Assembly: GCF_003951285.1 (NCBI RefSeq)
Contig: NZ_RXFQ01000018.1
Coordinates: forward strand, 62,001-126,000
DNA: 64,000 bases
DNA from: Variovorax beijingensis
GTDB lineage: Bacteria > Pseudomonadota > Gammaproteobacteria > Burkholderiales > Burkholderiaceae_C
Direction: 5' to 3'
The position numbers and the translations under genes are program-made. Below the pieces are notes generated by a model. That model worked only from the letters and a program-made list of their open reading frames with translations. It was not told the origin of the DNA and ran no database searches. Below, one piece after another: positions 44,902 through 52,707 of the stretch (within the stretch, counting starts at the first letter, position 1; every line of letters begins with the position of its first letter).

Positions 44902-45307
44902 AAGCGCCGTCCCATCCAATCGCATGTCCGGTGCGGTCCATGTCGCAGTGCCCGCGCTGGCCAGGCCGGGCGGCCACTACAGCCATGCCGCCGTCGGCGG
45001 TGGCCTGGTGTTCATCGCCGGGCAACTGCCGATCACGCCGGACGGCGAGCGCCTGGCCGAAGCGGCGTTCGAGGTGCAGGTGGCGCAGACGCTGGCGAAC
45101 GTGCAGGCTGCCTTGCTCGCGGCCGGTTCGGGCATCGACAAGCTGCTGCAGGTGAGGGTCTATCTCGACGACATCGCCAACTGGCCGGCCTTCGACAGGA
45201 TCTATGCGCAGTGGGCCGGACCATCGCGTCCGACCAGGGCCGTCGTGCCGACCGGGCCGCTGCACTTCGGGTTCAAGGTCGAGGTGGAGGCGATAGCGCT
45301 TGGGTGA
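44891..45307 (+). CDS. RidA/YjgF-family enamine/imine deaminase
   Basis: 138 aa. Core strands HYSHAAVGGGLVFIAGQLPITPDG and LQVRVYLDDIANWPAFDRIYAQW mark the YjgF fold. The usual active-site Arg near the C-terminus is not obvious (TGPLHFGFKVEVEAIA instead of a xRG pattern), so it may be an Rid variant. RidA hydrolyses 2-aminoacrylate-type enamines formed by PLP dehydratases. ATG 44891 lies 11 bp inside the preceding gene. Confidence 0.8.
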   Translation: MAGESAVPSNRMSGAVHVAVPALARPGGHYSHAAVGGGLVFIAGQLPITPDGERLAEAAFEVQVAQTLANVQAALLAAGSGIDKLLQVRVYLDDIANWPAFDRIYAQWAGPSRPTRAVVPTGPLHFGFKVEVEAIALG

Positions 45308-45346
45308 ATGGGCGATTGCAGGGTGGAGGATTGGACGCTAGACTGA

Positions 45347-45366
45347 CGTTAAAGTAAACCTTAACG
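45347..45366. promoter_or_regulatory. Operator-like palindrome upstream of Phd-type antitoxin
   Basis: CGTTAA-N8-TTAACG is a perfect 6-bp dyad (extending to 7 of 8 bases) ending 11 bp before the antitoxin ATG. Position and symmetry fit autoregulation by the Phd/YefM antitoxin. Confidence 0.55.
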
Positions 45367-45377
45367 GATACTGCAAT

Positions 45378-45671
45378 ATGCCATTGAGAGCATCGGACAT
45401 TGTTCCCATCAGCGAAGCGCGCGCCCGGCTCACCGAACTGGCCGAAGACGTGGTCGGCAGCGGCTCAGAAAAGGTGCTGACCAAGAACGGCGCGAGCTAC
45501 GTTGCCTTGGTCGATGCACGCCGGCTGGACTACTACCATGCCCTCGAGTCGGAGCACGCCAGCCTCGTGCTGGCCGAGGACGCCATCACCGGCCTGCGGC
45601 AGGCCTTGGCAGGCCAGTTCGTGTCTGACGAGGAACTGGACCGGGCACTCGGAGTCACATCGGCGCCGTGA
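45378..45671 (+). CDS. Antitoxin, Phd/YefM family
   Basis: 97 aa. N-terminal DNA-binding dimer region IVPISEARARLTELAEDVVGSGSEKVLTKNG, YVALVDARRLDYYHALE is the classic Phd/YefM pattern, followed by a C-terminal tail that would wrap the toxin. Its TGA overlaps the toxin GTG by 4 bp. The palindrome at 45347-45366 suggests autorepression. Confidence 0.88.
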   Translation: MPLRASDIVPISEARARLTELAEDVVGSGSEKVLTKNGASYVALVDARRLDYYHALESEHASLVLAEDAITGLRQALAGQFVSDEELDRALGVTSAP

Positions 45672-46060
45672 GCATGCCCGTCAATGCAAGGGTTCGGGCG
45701 GTTCCGAACTTTCTGGTGTGCCTGAACGCTGCGCATAGTTTCATGGAGGCGCAGGACGCCGCTTCTGCGCCGGTGCGCTTCAAGAAATTGCAGGCGGAAG
45801 TGGTCAAAGCGCGGGCGCTTCTTTCGTTCGCGCCCACGAGCGGGCGACCTGCTCGATTCCTCGATGCCAAGTCGGGCTGGGGACAGTTTCAAGCTGAGCA
45901 AGCAAGGCAGATTGCGCAAGCACTTGGCTTGCCCGAGTTGCGGGAGCTGGTGCTGGCTCGTCACGTTGTGCCCTATGCCCATTCCGAAGGAGAAGTGGTG
46001 TTGCTTTCGCTAAGGCATGAGCGTCAGCTGGGCTACGGATTGCCCAAGCATCCCATCTGA
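45668..46060 (+). CDS. RelE/ParE-superfamily toxin
   Basis: 130 aa. Divergent ParE/RelE fold: an N-terminal variable part, then ELRELVLARHVVPYAHSEGEVVLLSLRHERQLGY, where the last strand matches the ParE LxIxHxRQ pattern. Expected to act on gyrase or ribosomal mRNA; which one is not evident. GTG 45668 overlaps the antitoxin stop. Family call rests on the C-terminal strand plus partnership. Confidence 0.75.
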   Translation: MSMPVNARVRAVPNFLVCLNAAHSFMEAQDAASAPVRFKKLQAEVVKARALLSFAPTSGRPARFLDAKSGWGQFQAEQARQIAQALGLPELRELVLARHVVPYAHSEGEVVLLSLRHERQLGYGLPKHPI

Positions 46061-46085
46061 CGAGCGCTGAGGAAGGCCTGATCCC

Positions 46086-46742
46086 TCAAGGCGCGCTGCG
46101 TCGCAGGAACACATGCGTGGCGCGCTCGCCTGCCACCTGCCGTTCGCAGCGGTAGCCCAGCGCCGGCAGGTCCAGGCCTGCGAACAGCGCCTCGCCCTTG
46201 CCCAGCAGCACCGGACGCAAGGCCAGGTGCAGTTCGTCGATCAGGCCGGCCTTCAGGTATTCGCGCACGGTCGCCACACCGCCGCCCACGCGCACGTCGC
46301 GTGCACCTGCGGCGGCCTGTGCCATCGCGAGCGCTTCGTGGATGCCGCCGGTGACGAAGTGGAAGGTGGTGCCGCCGCGCATCGTCAGCGGCGCGCGGGC
46401 ATGGTGGGTCAGCACGAAGACCGGCACGTGATATGGGGGCTCGTCGCCCCACCAGCCCTTCCAGCTTTCGTCGGGCCAGGGACCGCGCACCGGCCCGAAC
46501 ATGTTGCGCCCGAGAATCCAGGCACCCATCTCGGCAAAGCCTTGTTCGGCCATCTCGTTGTCGATGCCGGTCTCGCCGTTGGCCTCGCCGGTCTTTTGCA
46601 TCTGCTGCCAGACGCGCGTGGGAATGAACCAGTCCATGAGTTCGGGACCGCGAACGCCCAGCGGGTGCTCCAGGCTCTGGTCCGGGCCGGCGGCGAAGCC
46701 GTCGAGCGAAACGCCGAAGCTGCGCACGAGCAATCGGGCCAT
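46086..46742 (-). CDS. Dihydrofolate reductase family protein (RibD C-terminal-like)
   Basis: 218 aa. Begins LLVRSFGVSLDGFAAGPDQ and continues MGAWILGRNMFGPVRGPW, FVLTHHARAPLTMRGGTTFHFVTGGI and VRVGGGVATVREYLKAGLIDELHLALRPVLLGKGEALF, the full RibD_C fold. An NADPH-dependent reductase of unknown substrate, common in soil bacteria. ATG 46742 has AGGAG upstream. Convergent with the toxin gene. Confidence 0.9.
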   Translation of the reverse strand: MARLLVRSFGVSLDGFAAGPDQSLEHPLGVRGPELMDWFIPTRVWQQMQKTGEANGETGIDNEMAEQGFAEMGAWILGRNMFGPVRGPWPDESWKGWWGDEPPYHVPVFVLTHHARAPLTMRGGTTFHFVTGGIHEALAMAQAAAGARDVRVGGGVATVREYLKAGLIDELHLALRPVLLGKGEALFAGLDLPALGYRCERQVAGERATHVFLRRSAP

Positions 46743-46841
46743 GGAGTCGACTCCTGCAGGAAGAAGGGAGCTTCAGTTTAGCGTGGGCGGCGCTCCAACG
46801 AACCATCGCTCGAAGCAACGGGCATCGCGCAGAATTCGCGC

Positions 46842-47612
46842 ATGAGCATCGAATACATCAGCGTTGAAGAAGCCATTGCCGGCACCGGCCTGCGCATGGT
46901 GGTTGTCGGCCACATTCCCAGCCCGTGGTCCGAGGCGGCCAAGGGCATCCTGCATGTGAAAGGCATCCCGTGGAAGGCGGTGCGCCTGGCCTACGACAGC
47001 CCGCAACTCAAGGAGTGGGCCGGCCAGCGCAACGCGCCCGTGGCCATCTACGACAACGAGGCGCCGCGCTCGGGCTGGGCGGACATCCTGCTGCTGTGCG
47101 AGCGACTCGCGCCGCAGCCGTCGCTCCTCCCGGCCGATGCCACCGACCGGGCGCTGATGTTCGGCCTGGCCCACGAGATCTGCGGCGAACAGGGGCTGGC
47201 CTGGTCGCGCCGCCTGCAACTGGTGCAGGCCGGCCTGGCAGGAGAGGGCGGTTTCGCTGCGCAGGCCGCGGCATACATCGGCAAGAAGTACGGTTTCAGC
47301 CCGCAGGCGGGCGCGAGTGCGCCCGCGCGCGTGGTGGCTGTGCTGAAGATGCTGGCGGCGCGGCTGAAGGCACAGCAGGCGGCCGGCAGCGACTACTACA
47401 TCGGCAACAGCCTCACGGCCGTGGACATCTACAGCGCGACCGCGCTGGCGCTGATGCGTCCGTTGCCGCACGCCATCTGCGAGATGGACCCCGCCACGCG
47501 CCAGGCTTTCGAGTTCCGCGAGCCAGTGACCGACGCGGCGCTGGACGCTGTGCTGCTGCGGCACCGGGACCTGATGTACGAGCGCCACCTGGGGCTGCCG
47601 CTGTCGCTGTGA
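46842..47612 (+). CDS. Glutathione S-transferase-like protein
   Basis: 256 aa. The N-terminal thioredoxin-like half (LRMVVVGHIPSPWSEAAKGILHVKGIPWKAVRL, APVAIYDNEAPRSGWADILLLCERLAP) lacks the typical catalytic Ser/Cys motif but keeps a Pro before the acidic turn. The helical half contains DYYIGNSLTAVDIYSATALALM, the GST N-capping box. Longer than ordinary GSTs. Divergent from the reductase gene by 99 bp; no partner suggests a role. Confidence 0.7.
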   Translation: MSIEYISVEEAIAGTGLRMVVVGHIPSPWSEAAKGILHVKGIPWKAVRLAYDSPQLKEWAGQRNAPVAIYDNEAPRSGWADILLLCERLAPQPSLLPADATDRALMFGLAHEICGEQGLAWSRRLQLVQAGLAGEGGFAAQAAAYIGKKYGFSPQAGASAPARVVAVLKMLAARLKAQQAAGSDYYIGNSLTAVDIYSATALALMRPLPHAICEMDPATRQAFEFREPVTDAALDAVLLRHRDLMYERHLGLPLSL

Positions 47613-47679
47613 CGGTCCCGCGGAGCCCCGCATCCGGCGGCGATGCCGGTGTTCAAAGTGATCGAAGCATTGAATGCAG

Positions 47680-48606
47680 TCACGACGCTCTTGTCCGCTC
47701 GTTCAGCGGCCGGCAAACCTCCAGCACCATCCCGCGCAGCCACCGGTGCGCGGGGTCCCGATCCAGGCGCGGATGCCACATCAGCGACACGGTGATCTGC
47801 TCCGTGGGCATCGGCAGCGGGAAAGAGCGCAGCGTGCCCCGTGTCCTCAGGTGTTCGAAGTAGGAGGACGGTATCAATGCAACCAGATCGGTCGCGGCCG
47901 CGATCGACAAGGCGGTGCTGAAGCTGGGCACCACGACCGCGGTGTTGCGCACCAGACCCATCGCTGCGAGCGCGTCGTCCACCGGCCCCACGGTCCGGCC
48001 GTGGCGTGAAGTGACCACGTGGCCGCAGGCCGCGTAGCGCTCGGCCGTGATCTCGGGTCCGGCGAGCAGGGGATGGCCCTCACGCACTACCGCAATGAAG
48101 CGGTCGCGATAGAGCGCCTGAACGCGGACCTCGGGGCCAGACTCGCCGAGAACGCCGACATCCAGATCGAGCAATCCCTCGCGCAGGGGGCGAACGTCCT
48201 TGTCGGGCTTGGGCGCGAAGCGCAGGCGAACGCCGGGCGCCTCGTGCGCGGCGCGGGCCACCAGCTGATGCGCGAAGGCCTCGATGAAGCCGTCGTTGGC
48301 CCGTATGGTGAATAGGTGCCGGAGCGTGCGGGGGTCCATGCTGGCACCGGCGGGATGAAGCACCGCGCGCGACTCCTGCACCAGCTCCCTGACGCGGTCG
48401 CGCAGTGCCAGCGCATGCGGCGTGAGCACCATCGCGCGGCCCGCGCGCACGAGGAGCTGGTCCCCGGTGGATTCCCGCAACCGCGCGAGCGCCCGGCTCA
48501 TCGCCGACTCGCTCAGCCCCAGGCGCTCGGCAGCTTTTGCGACGCTGCTCTCGGAAAGAAGTGCGTTCAACGCAAACAGCAGGTTCAGGTCGGCTTCTGT
48601 CGGCAT
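47680..48606 (-). CDS. LysR-family regulator of the adjacent MFS exporter
   Basis: 308 aa. Winged helix LNLLFALNALLSESSVAKAAERLGLSESAMSRALARLR, then LVRAGRAMVLTPHAL and effector domain LFTIRANDGFIEAFAHQL; ends DPAHRWLRGMVLEV. Start taken at ATG 48606 (MPTEADLN). Divergent from the MFS gene by 105 bp. Confidence 0.88.
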   Translation of the reverse strand: MPTEADLNLLFALNALLSESSVAKAAERLGLSESAMSRALARLRESTGDQLLVRAGRAMVLTPHALALRDRVRELVQESRAVLHPAGASMDPRTLRHLFTIRANDGFIEAFAHQLVARAAHEAPGVRLRFAPKPDKDVRPLREGLLDLDVGVLGESGPEVRVQALYRDRFIAVVREGHPLLAGPEITAERYAACGHVVTSRHGRTVGPVDDALAAMGLVRNTAVVVPSFSTALSIAAATDLVALIPSSYFEHLRTRGTLRSFPLPMPTEQITVSLMWHPRLDRDPAHRWLRGMVLEVCRPLNERTRAS

Positions 48607-48711
48607 GCCCGAACCTAGCACGGCTGCGAGGATTTAGACAGGCGCCGCATGCAGGAACAAGCTGCGCGCCACGCGCTGTGCAAGCCGTGCATGCAGTCCT
48701 AAGCTGGACTC

Positions 48712-50157
48712 ATGTCGACATCCACGCTTCAACCGGACAACTCTTCTTCCGCCGCTTCTCGCACCGCCGAAGCCCGAGAGGTGAACGACGCGGACGCGGT
48801 GCACGACGCCGACGGCCTGCCGTTGCCGCGGCGTGGCCTGGCCGTCGCCGCGATCCTGGGCGCGGGCGTGCTGGTGGTGCTCGATGGCGCCATCGCCAAC
48901 ATCGCGCTGCCAGGCATTGCCCAGCAGTTGCAGGCGACACCCGCCGATGCCGTCTGGATCATCACCGCCTACCAACTGGCCGTGGTCATGTTCCTGTTGC
49001 CGGCTTCTGCAGTCGGCGAGAGCTTCGGGTATCGACGGGTCTTCGCTGGCGGCGTCGCGCTGTTCACCGCGGCGTCGGTGCTGTGCGCGTTGGCGCCATC
49101 GCTGCCATGGCTCGTGGCCGCAAGGTGCCTTCAGGGCCTGGGCAGTGCGGCCGTGATGCCGCTTGGGCTGGCGTTGTTGCGCTTCACTTATCCGCGTCGG
49201 CTGCTGGCGCGCTCGATTGCGTGGAATGCACTCGCCGTCGCAGCCGCTTCAGCGTCGGGACCCACCCTTGGTGCTTTCATACTTTCTGCGGCGAGTTGGC
49301 CATGGCTCTTTGCGGTGAACCTGCCGATCGGCCTTCTCGTGCTCGTTGCCTGCGCGGCGTTGCCGAGCCCGGCGTGCTCGGTGCGCCGCATCGATGCCCG
49401 CAGCATTGCGCTCAACGCGGTCATGTTCGCTTCCTTCGTGCTGGGGAGTGGCCGGCTGGTGGCGCGTCCGTTGTACGGTGGCGCATTGCTCGCACTGTCG
49501 GCCGTTTGCATGGTCCTGCTGGTGAGGCGCGAAATGCCAAAGGCGGCGCCGTTGGTCCCGCTCGACCTGCTGCGCGTGCATTCCTTTCGGATCTCGATCA
49601 TTGCCTCCGTGTGCTGCTTCACCGGCCAGATGGCCAGCCTTGTGGCGCTGCCGTTCTACATCCAGCACGAACTCGGCCAGAGCGCGGCGACGGCCGGCCT
49701 CTTGATGACCCCCTGGCCCTTGGCGGTGATGCTGGCCGCGCCGCTGTCGGCGCGACTGGCCCAACGCGTGCCCGGCACCTGGCTGTGCGCGGCCGGCAGT
49801 GCGTGTTTCGCGAGCGGTCTGGCCCTGTGTGCCCTGTGGCCGCTGCACGGCAACCCGGCCGCGCCCATTGCCGTGTTCACGGGCCTCGCAGGCCTGGGCT
49901 TCGGCTTCTTCCAGACACCGAACAACCAGAACATGCTGCTCTCGGCACCCAAGGAACGCAGCGGTGCGGCCGGTGGCGCACAAGGCACTGCCCGGCTCGC
50001 GGGGCTGACGCTTGGCAGCCTGTTGATGAGCTTGATGTTCGAGCTGCTGCCGTCCCACAGCGCAGTGCACTGGGGCCTGGCGATGGCAGCTCTGGCTGCG
50101 TTGGCCGGGAGCGTGGCGAGTTTGCTCAGGAGCTCAGCGAGGCCTCGTGCCACGTGA
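48712..50157 (+). CDS. MFS transporter, DHA2 (14-TMS) family
   Basis: 481-aa drug:H+ antiporter of the EmrB/QacA type. After a polar 45-residue N-terminus the first helix contains the DHA2 motif LVVLDGAIANIALPGIA, then ITAYQLAVVMFLLPAS, the loop-2/3 motif with RRVFAGG, and motif C-like APSLPWLVAARCLQGLGSAAVMPLGLAL. About 14 hydrophobic segments follow. Likely controlled by the divergent LysR gene. Substrate unknown. Confidence 0.92.
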   Translation: MSTSTLQPDNSSSAASRTAEAREVNDADAVHDADGLPLPRRGLAVAAILGAGVLVVLDGAIANIALPGIAQQLQATPADAVWIITAYQLAVVMFLLPASAVGESFGYRRVFAGGVALFTAASVLCALAPSLPWLVAARCLQGLGSAAVMPLGLALLRFTYPRRLLARSIAWNALAVAAASASGPTLGAFILSAASWPWLFAVNLPIGLLVLVACAALPSPACSVRRIDARSIALNAVMFASFVLGSGRLVARPLYGGALLALSAVCMVLLVRREMPKAAPLVPLDLLRVHSFRISIIASVCCFTGQMASLVALPFYIQHELGQSAATAGLLMTPWPLAVMLAAPLSARLAQRVPGTWLCAAGSACFASGLALCALWPLHGNPAAPIAVFTGLAGLGFGFFQTPNNQNMLLSAPKERSGAAGGAQGTARLAGLTLGSLLMSLMFELLPSHSAVHWGLAMAALAALAGSVASLLRSSARPRAT

Positions 50158-50350
50158 TTGGTATCGGCAAGCGGGGGGCTCTTTGGGCCCCCGCCTTGTT
50201 GACGCGAACGACTGCATCTTGAGGTGCACGGGTGTCTGCAGCGGGCCTGAAGCCCCGGGGATTGCAACCGGCTACAGTCGCCCAGAACCGGCCGCTCGGC
50301 AGCCAAGTGCCAGGCACTCGATAGCAGTCGTCCACACCCCGGAAATCGAC

Positions 50351-50767
50351 ATGCAACTTAGAGCTAAATCCTTTGGCCAACGGCAGCCAGTCCATTGGGG
50401 GTCTGACCTCGCCAGCTTGAACTTCAACGAAGCCGGCCTGTTCATTCGGGTCGCTTGCCATATGGCCGGTGACAACGTGCAAGGCTTCGATGTCGTCTTC
50501 CGTCACGCGTCGGCATTTCGCCTTCTCGACGAACTCGATCTCGCTCGGTACTGGACTTCGGCGCACTTCCCGCGCGGTTTTCACGTCCTCGAGGTGGAAG
50601 AAGGTGGATGGCTGGACGAGGAGTCTCGGTTGCAGGGATATGTGAACCCGCGCAGGGAATGGCTTATCGTCACCGGGAATGCATGCGTCAGTGTCTTTTG
50701 CTCCGTGGACCCTCAGATCGAGGACGTTTCATGGAGGCGAGGTATCGAAGACGCGCCAGATGACTGA
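50351..50767 (+). CDS. Hypothetical acidic protein, immunity-like
   Basis: 138 aa from ATG 50351. Soluble, mixed alpha/beta composition (SDLASLNFNEAGLFIRVACHMAG, SAFRLLDELDLARYWTS, WLDEESRLQGYVNPRREWLIVTGNACVSVF). The pattern resembles small immunity-type or cytosolic proteins found near polymorphic toxins, but no domain is recognised. Codons upstream of the ATG in this frame do not look coding. It sits between the MFS gene and a DUF6429 gene. Confidence 0.55.
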   Translation: MQLRAKSFGQRQPVHWGSDLASLNFNEAGLFIRVACHMAGDNVQGFDVVFRHASAFRLLDELDLARYWTSAHFPRGFHVLEVEEGGWLDEESRLQGYVNPRREWLIVTGNACVSVFCSVDPQIEDVSWRRGIEDAPDD

Positions 50768-50844
50768 CGAGCAGGTGATGCTCCGAGGGGCATGCCCGCC
50801 GACTGAGCGAGTCCATGCAATGTTGAAAGTCGAGGGGTGATGGC

Positions 50845-51069
50845 ATGAGATATGACATGGTGAAGGTCGAAGAACTGATTCTGGCGTTGCTCGGCGTCTT
50901 CGAGTTCGAGAACGGACGCGTATGGAAGCGATATGACTTCGCAATCATGGACGAGCTCCACGAAAAAGGCCTCATCACCAAGGCCCACGGCAGGCAAGAA
51001 TCGGTTTACCTCACGGACGAGGGAATGCGCCGTGCCAAGGAGCTCGCGGCCAAACACTTCGGAACCTGA
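50845..51069 (+). CDS. DUF6429-family small protein
   Basis: 74 aa, MRYDMVKVEELILALLGVFEF then WKRYDFAIMDELHEKGLI and SVYLTDEGMRRAKELAAKHF. The WK-D-MD-LHEKGLI and TDEG blocks match the widespread DUF6429 family, which has a small winged-helix look. Function unknown. Ends 2 bp before the stop of the convergent glycosylase gene. Confidence 0.8.
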   Translation: MRYDMVKVEELILALLGVFEFENGRVWKRYDFAIMDELHEKGLITKAHGRQESVYLTDEGMRRAKELAAKHFGT

Positions 51070-51071
51070 CC

Positions 51072-51683
51072 TCAGGGGATCGACAATGCAAGCGCCCGGC
51101 GCGCCTGTTCGATCCGGGCGCGTGTCACGCAGCCGGCAGCATGGTCATTGATCAGCCCCACGGCCTGCATGAAGGCATACACAGTGGTGGGCCCGACAAA
51201 CTTCCAGCCCTGTTTCTTCAGGTTCTTGGACAACGCCTGCGAGAACGCCGACGCAGAAGCGGTTTGCGGCTCTGCGAGCTGCGCAGGGTTCGGCTCATGG
51301 CGCCAGAAGTAAGACGCCAACGATCCCTCGCGCTGCACCATCACCTCGGCCATGCGCGCATTGTGAATCACGGCCTCGATCTTGCCGCGATGGCGCACGA
51401 TGCCGCTGTCGCCGAGCAATCGCTCGACGTCGCGTTCGCCCAAGCGCGCGACGCGCCGGTAGTCGAAGCCCAGGAAGGCTTTCCGGAAGTTCTCTCGCTT
51501 GACCAGGATGGTGCGCCAGCTCAGGCCCGACTGGAAGCCTTCCAGGCACAGCTTCTCGAAGAGGCGGTGGTCATCCGTGACCGGGAAGCCCCATTCAGTA
51601 TCGTGATAGTGGAGAAACTCGGGAGCGGCGGCGCACCAGCGACACCGCGGCTGTCCATCGGGCCCGAGGAGAGTCGGGCCCAT
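51072..51683 (-). CDS. tag: DNA-3-methyladenine glycosylase I
   Basis: 203-aa base-excision-repair enzyme that removes 3-methyladenine. RCRWCAAAPEFLHYHDTEWGFPVTDD (Zn Cys plus the YHDxEWG block), LFEKLCLEGFQSGLSWRTILVKRENFR and the C-terminal zinc His/Cys region GLINDHAAGC are diagnostic. It begins 1 bp after the YciI stop, so it is likely in one transcript with the YciI and TetR genes. Confidence 0.95.
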   Translation of the reverse strand: MGPTLLGPDGQPRCRWCAAAPEFLHYHDTEWGFPVTDDHRLFEKLCLEGFQSGLSWRTILVKRENFRKAFLGFDYRRVARLGERDVERLLGDSGIVRHRGKIEAVIHNARMAEVMVQREGSLASYFWRHEPNPAQLAEPQTASASAFSQALSKNLKKQGWKFVGPTTVYAFMQAVGLINDHAAGCVTRARIEQARRALALSIP

Positions 51684-51684
51684 T

Positions 51685-51978
51685 TCAGGTGCGTTCCACC
51701 AGGAACTGCAGGCGTTCGTCGACCCTGCCGGGCGCTATCTCCACGATCTCGGCCTTGACCACGTCCTGCGCCACGAAGGGATCCAGCGCCACGCGATTCT
51801 CCAGCGCCTCGCGGGTGGTGTTGTGTGCCAGGACGGTGCCGCCCTGATTGCCCGAGAGGCTGCCTGTCAGGAGGAAGATGCCATCTTCGAATCCCTGCTC
51901 GATCCATCGCATGTGCTCTGCTATGTGGCGTGATGCCTGGCCCTTGCTGCTCGAGAACTTGAGGAACACACAGAACAT
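51685..51978 (-). CDS. YciI-family protein
   Basis: 97-aa dimeric alpha-beta (ferredoxin-like) protein. MFCVFLKFSS, the central His in HIAEHMRWIEQGF, and the LDPFVAQDVV motif with the family Asp are present. YciI-like proteins are presumed small hydrolases or isomerases; substrate unknown. It lies between a TetR gene (24 bp) and tag (1 bp) on the same strand. Confidence 0.85.
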   Translation of the reverse strand: MFCVFLKFSSSKGQASRHIAEHMRWIEQGFEDGIFLLTGSLSGNQGGTVLAHNTTREALENRVALDPFVAQDVVKAEIVEIAPGRVDERLQFLVERT

Positions 51979-52002
51979 GAATGACCTTTCCTGAAAAGAT
52001 GG

Positions 52003-52590
52003 CTAGCGCGAACGCCCGGAGGCCGTTGTCTTCACGGGCACGCAGGACTCGACCCAGGCACTCATGAGCGCCACCTCCTGCTGCACGAATTTCTTGTCGC
52101 GCAGAGACTGCGCGAGTACCGCCGCTCCCTGGCTGCGCGCCAGGAGATGCAGGGCGAGCGCGTCCGCTTCCTTGCCTCGGCCCATTTGGCGGAACTGCCC
52201 TCGCAGCCATACGCGAAAGAGGTCCAGGATGGCGTTGGCCTCGCCTTGCCCCGGGTGCCCGAGCTTGGCCAGCTCCGTGCAAAGGGTGCCGACCGGACAG
52301 CCGTGGCGCATGATCTTGGCTTGATTGCGGATCAGCAGGGTGATGAACAGGCGGATGCGCTCCTGCGGACTGTCGCCCTCGCTCTCCCACTGCGTCAACA
52401 TCCCTCGCGTGCGCTCCATTCGCTCGGCCACGACCGCCGTGAGGATCTCGTCCTTCGTCTTGAAGTGATAGTAGAAATTGCCGCGCGAGATCTTCACGGC
52501 ATCCGCGATGTCCGCGAAGGACGTGTGCTCGAACCCGCGCTCGTAGAACAGGGCGTCGGCGGCTTGAACGATGCTGTCGCGGGTAGGCAA
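52003..52590 (-). CDS. TetR-family transcriptional repressor
   Basis: 195 aa. N-terminal HTH (DSIVQAADALFYERGFEHTSFADIADAVKISRGNFYYHFKTKDEILTAVV) and a helical ligand domain of the TetR_C/YxaF-like type with GCPVGTLCTELAK. The start is a TTG at 52590; no better in-frame codon lies upstream. Two operator-like palindromes lie just upstream, so autorepression and control of the downstream YciI and tag genes are likely. Confidence 0.9.
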   Translation of the reverse strand: MPTRDSIVQAADALFYERGFEHTSFADIADAVKISRGNFYYHFKTKDEILTAVVAERMERTRGMLTQWESEGDSPQERIRLFITLLIRNQAKIMRHGCPVGTLCTELAKLGHPGQGEANAILDLFRVWLRGQFRQMGRGKEADALALHLLARSQGAAVLAQSLRDKKFVQQEVALMSAWVESCVPVKTTASGRSR

Positions 52591-52598
52591 GGCTTGAG

Positions 52599-52614
52599 TA
52601 GGACAGTTGACCTA
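52599..52614. promoter_or_regulatory. TetR operator candidate, proximal (imperfect)
   Basis: TAGGAC-N4-GACCTA, 9 bp before the TetR start codon. Same half-site and spacing as the perfect copy at 52631-52646, with one transposed pair in the second arm. Confidence 0.5.
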
Positions 52615-52630
52615 AAGAAGGTGCAAACTG

Positions 52631-52646
52631 TAGGACGTGTGTCCTA
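52631..52646. promoter_or_regulatory. TetR operator candidate, distal (perfect)
   Basis: TAGGAC-GTGT-GTCCTA is a perfect 16-bp palindrome 41 bp upstream of the TetR gene. Two such sites with centres 32 bp apart (three helical turns) suggest cooperative binding of TetR dimers on one face of the promoter. Confidence 0.6.
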
Positions 52647-52707
52647 GATTGTCAATCAGGATCACTTCGGCTCGCCGGCAAAGCCACCGCGAGCTCGCTC
52701 ATGGACC

